From contig NZ_LT977070.1 in the NCBI RefSeq assembly GCF_900250075.1, positions 744,001 through 808,000 on the forward strand: a stretch of 64,000 bases of DNA. Reading direction: 5' to 3'. The notes under the pieces were generated by a model. It made no database searches. It worked only from the letters and a program-made list of their open reading frames with translations, and was not told the DNA's origin. Below, piece after piece: positions 63,790-64,000 of the stretch. The translations under genes were made by a program, and so were the position numbers. Origin of the DNA: Cupriavidus taiwanensis (lineage in GTDB: Bacteria; Pseudomonadota; Gammaproteobacteria; Burkholderiales; Burkholderiaceae). Position 1 is the stretch's first letter; each line of letters starts with the position of its first letter.

Positions 63790-64000
63790 GCCCGCGCTCC
63801 GTCGCGCTGGCCGCACATCGGGAAGCCGAGCGCCTCGCGCGAGTCGTAGTAGGCCTGCGCCACCTGGCGCGACAGGTTGCGGATGCGGCCGATATACGCC
63901 GCGCGCTCGGTGACCGAGATCGCGCCGCGCGCATCGAGCAGGTTGAAGGTGTGCGCGGCCTTGAGCACCTGTTCGTAGGCGGGCAGCGCCAGGCGCGTGC
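63786..64000 (-). CDS. glyQ: Glycyl-tRNA synthetase alpha subunit, C-terminal end (cut by window edge)
   Basis: The last 71 codons of GlyQ; the start lies beyond the window. The segment [29 protein letters not shown] is characteristic of the C-terminus of the alpha subunit, which holds the aminoacylation site. The frame is open to the last base of the window. The stop overlaps the next gene's ATG. Confidence 0.95.
   Translation of the reverse strand, partial: TRLALPAYEQVLKAAHTFNLLDARGAISVTERAAYIGRIRNLSRQVAQAYYDSREALGFPMCGQRDGARA

Overview
The window is about 66-67% GC and reads as a chromosomal segment of a betaproteobacterium of the Burkholderiales, most likely Cupriavidus (C. necator / C. 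taiwanensis group). This rests on protein sequence character and on conserved gene orders: rplM-rpsI-erpA-anmK-mepM-tyrS, dusB-fis-purH-ruvCAB, amgK/murU beside lptD-surA-pdxA-rsmA-trpS, and glyQ-glyS-gmhB-plsC. The species call is an inference. There is no prophage, insertion sequence, CRISPR array or tRNA gene that I can see. It is mostly core genome with small accessory cassettes.

Layout. (a) 1-6755: a fatty-acid beta-oxidation operon (acyl-CoA dehydrogenase end, HAD/crotonase fusion, thiolase, DegV-family protein, crotonase) facing a convergent YciA-type thioesterase. (b) 6872-11744: an ATM1-type ABC exporter, then a NitT/TauT-type ABC importer preceded by a near-consensus sigma-54 promoter. 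(c) 11790-17542: LysR regulator, glutamate dehydrogenase and the glutamate/aspartate ABC importer gltIJKL, with two striking dyads and an intercistronic terminator. (d) 17607-23743: glutamine amidotransferase, tartrate dehydrogenase and glycerate kinase, pyrC, a DUF3025 gene, RNase P RNA and an OsmC protein. (e) 23744-26543: a candidate small RNA, the rplM-rpsI operon, bactofilin and erpA. (f) 26559-28360: a divergent Fe(II)-dioxygenase/LysR pair around a three-half-site operator, apparently inserted between erpA and anmK. (g) 28348-35053: anmK, a LytM-type endopeptidase, tyrS-dtd-PEBP-phosphatase, and a VUT-family transporter. (h) 35242-43461: two envelope proteins, then on the minus strand dusB-fis-purH-ruvC-(lipoprotein phosphodiesterase)-ruvA-ruvB. 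(i) 43784-49862, minus strand: ubiquinone hydroxylase, a small unknown protein, pepP, murU, azlD, azlC, amgK. (j) 50112-57143, plus strand: lptD-surA-pdxA-rsmA-trpS. (k) 57199-64000, minus strand: glyQ, an unknown secreted protein, glyS, gmhB, plsC, a zinc peptidase, gloA and a DMT transporter.

The genes group by function. Beta-oxidation is collected at the left. Glutamate import and oxidative deamination sit together. Cell-wall recycling is represented by anmK and by amgK plus murU. Outer-membrane assembly is represented by lptD, surA and gmhB. The most interesting unexplained signals are non-coding: a promoter- and terminator-bounded RNA at about 24042-24202 with a CUCCUCC hairpin loop, a 16-bp-phased triple operator at 27404-27443, a nested 46-bp dyad before gdhA, and a hairpin with a CCUCCUU loop just before pepP.
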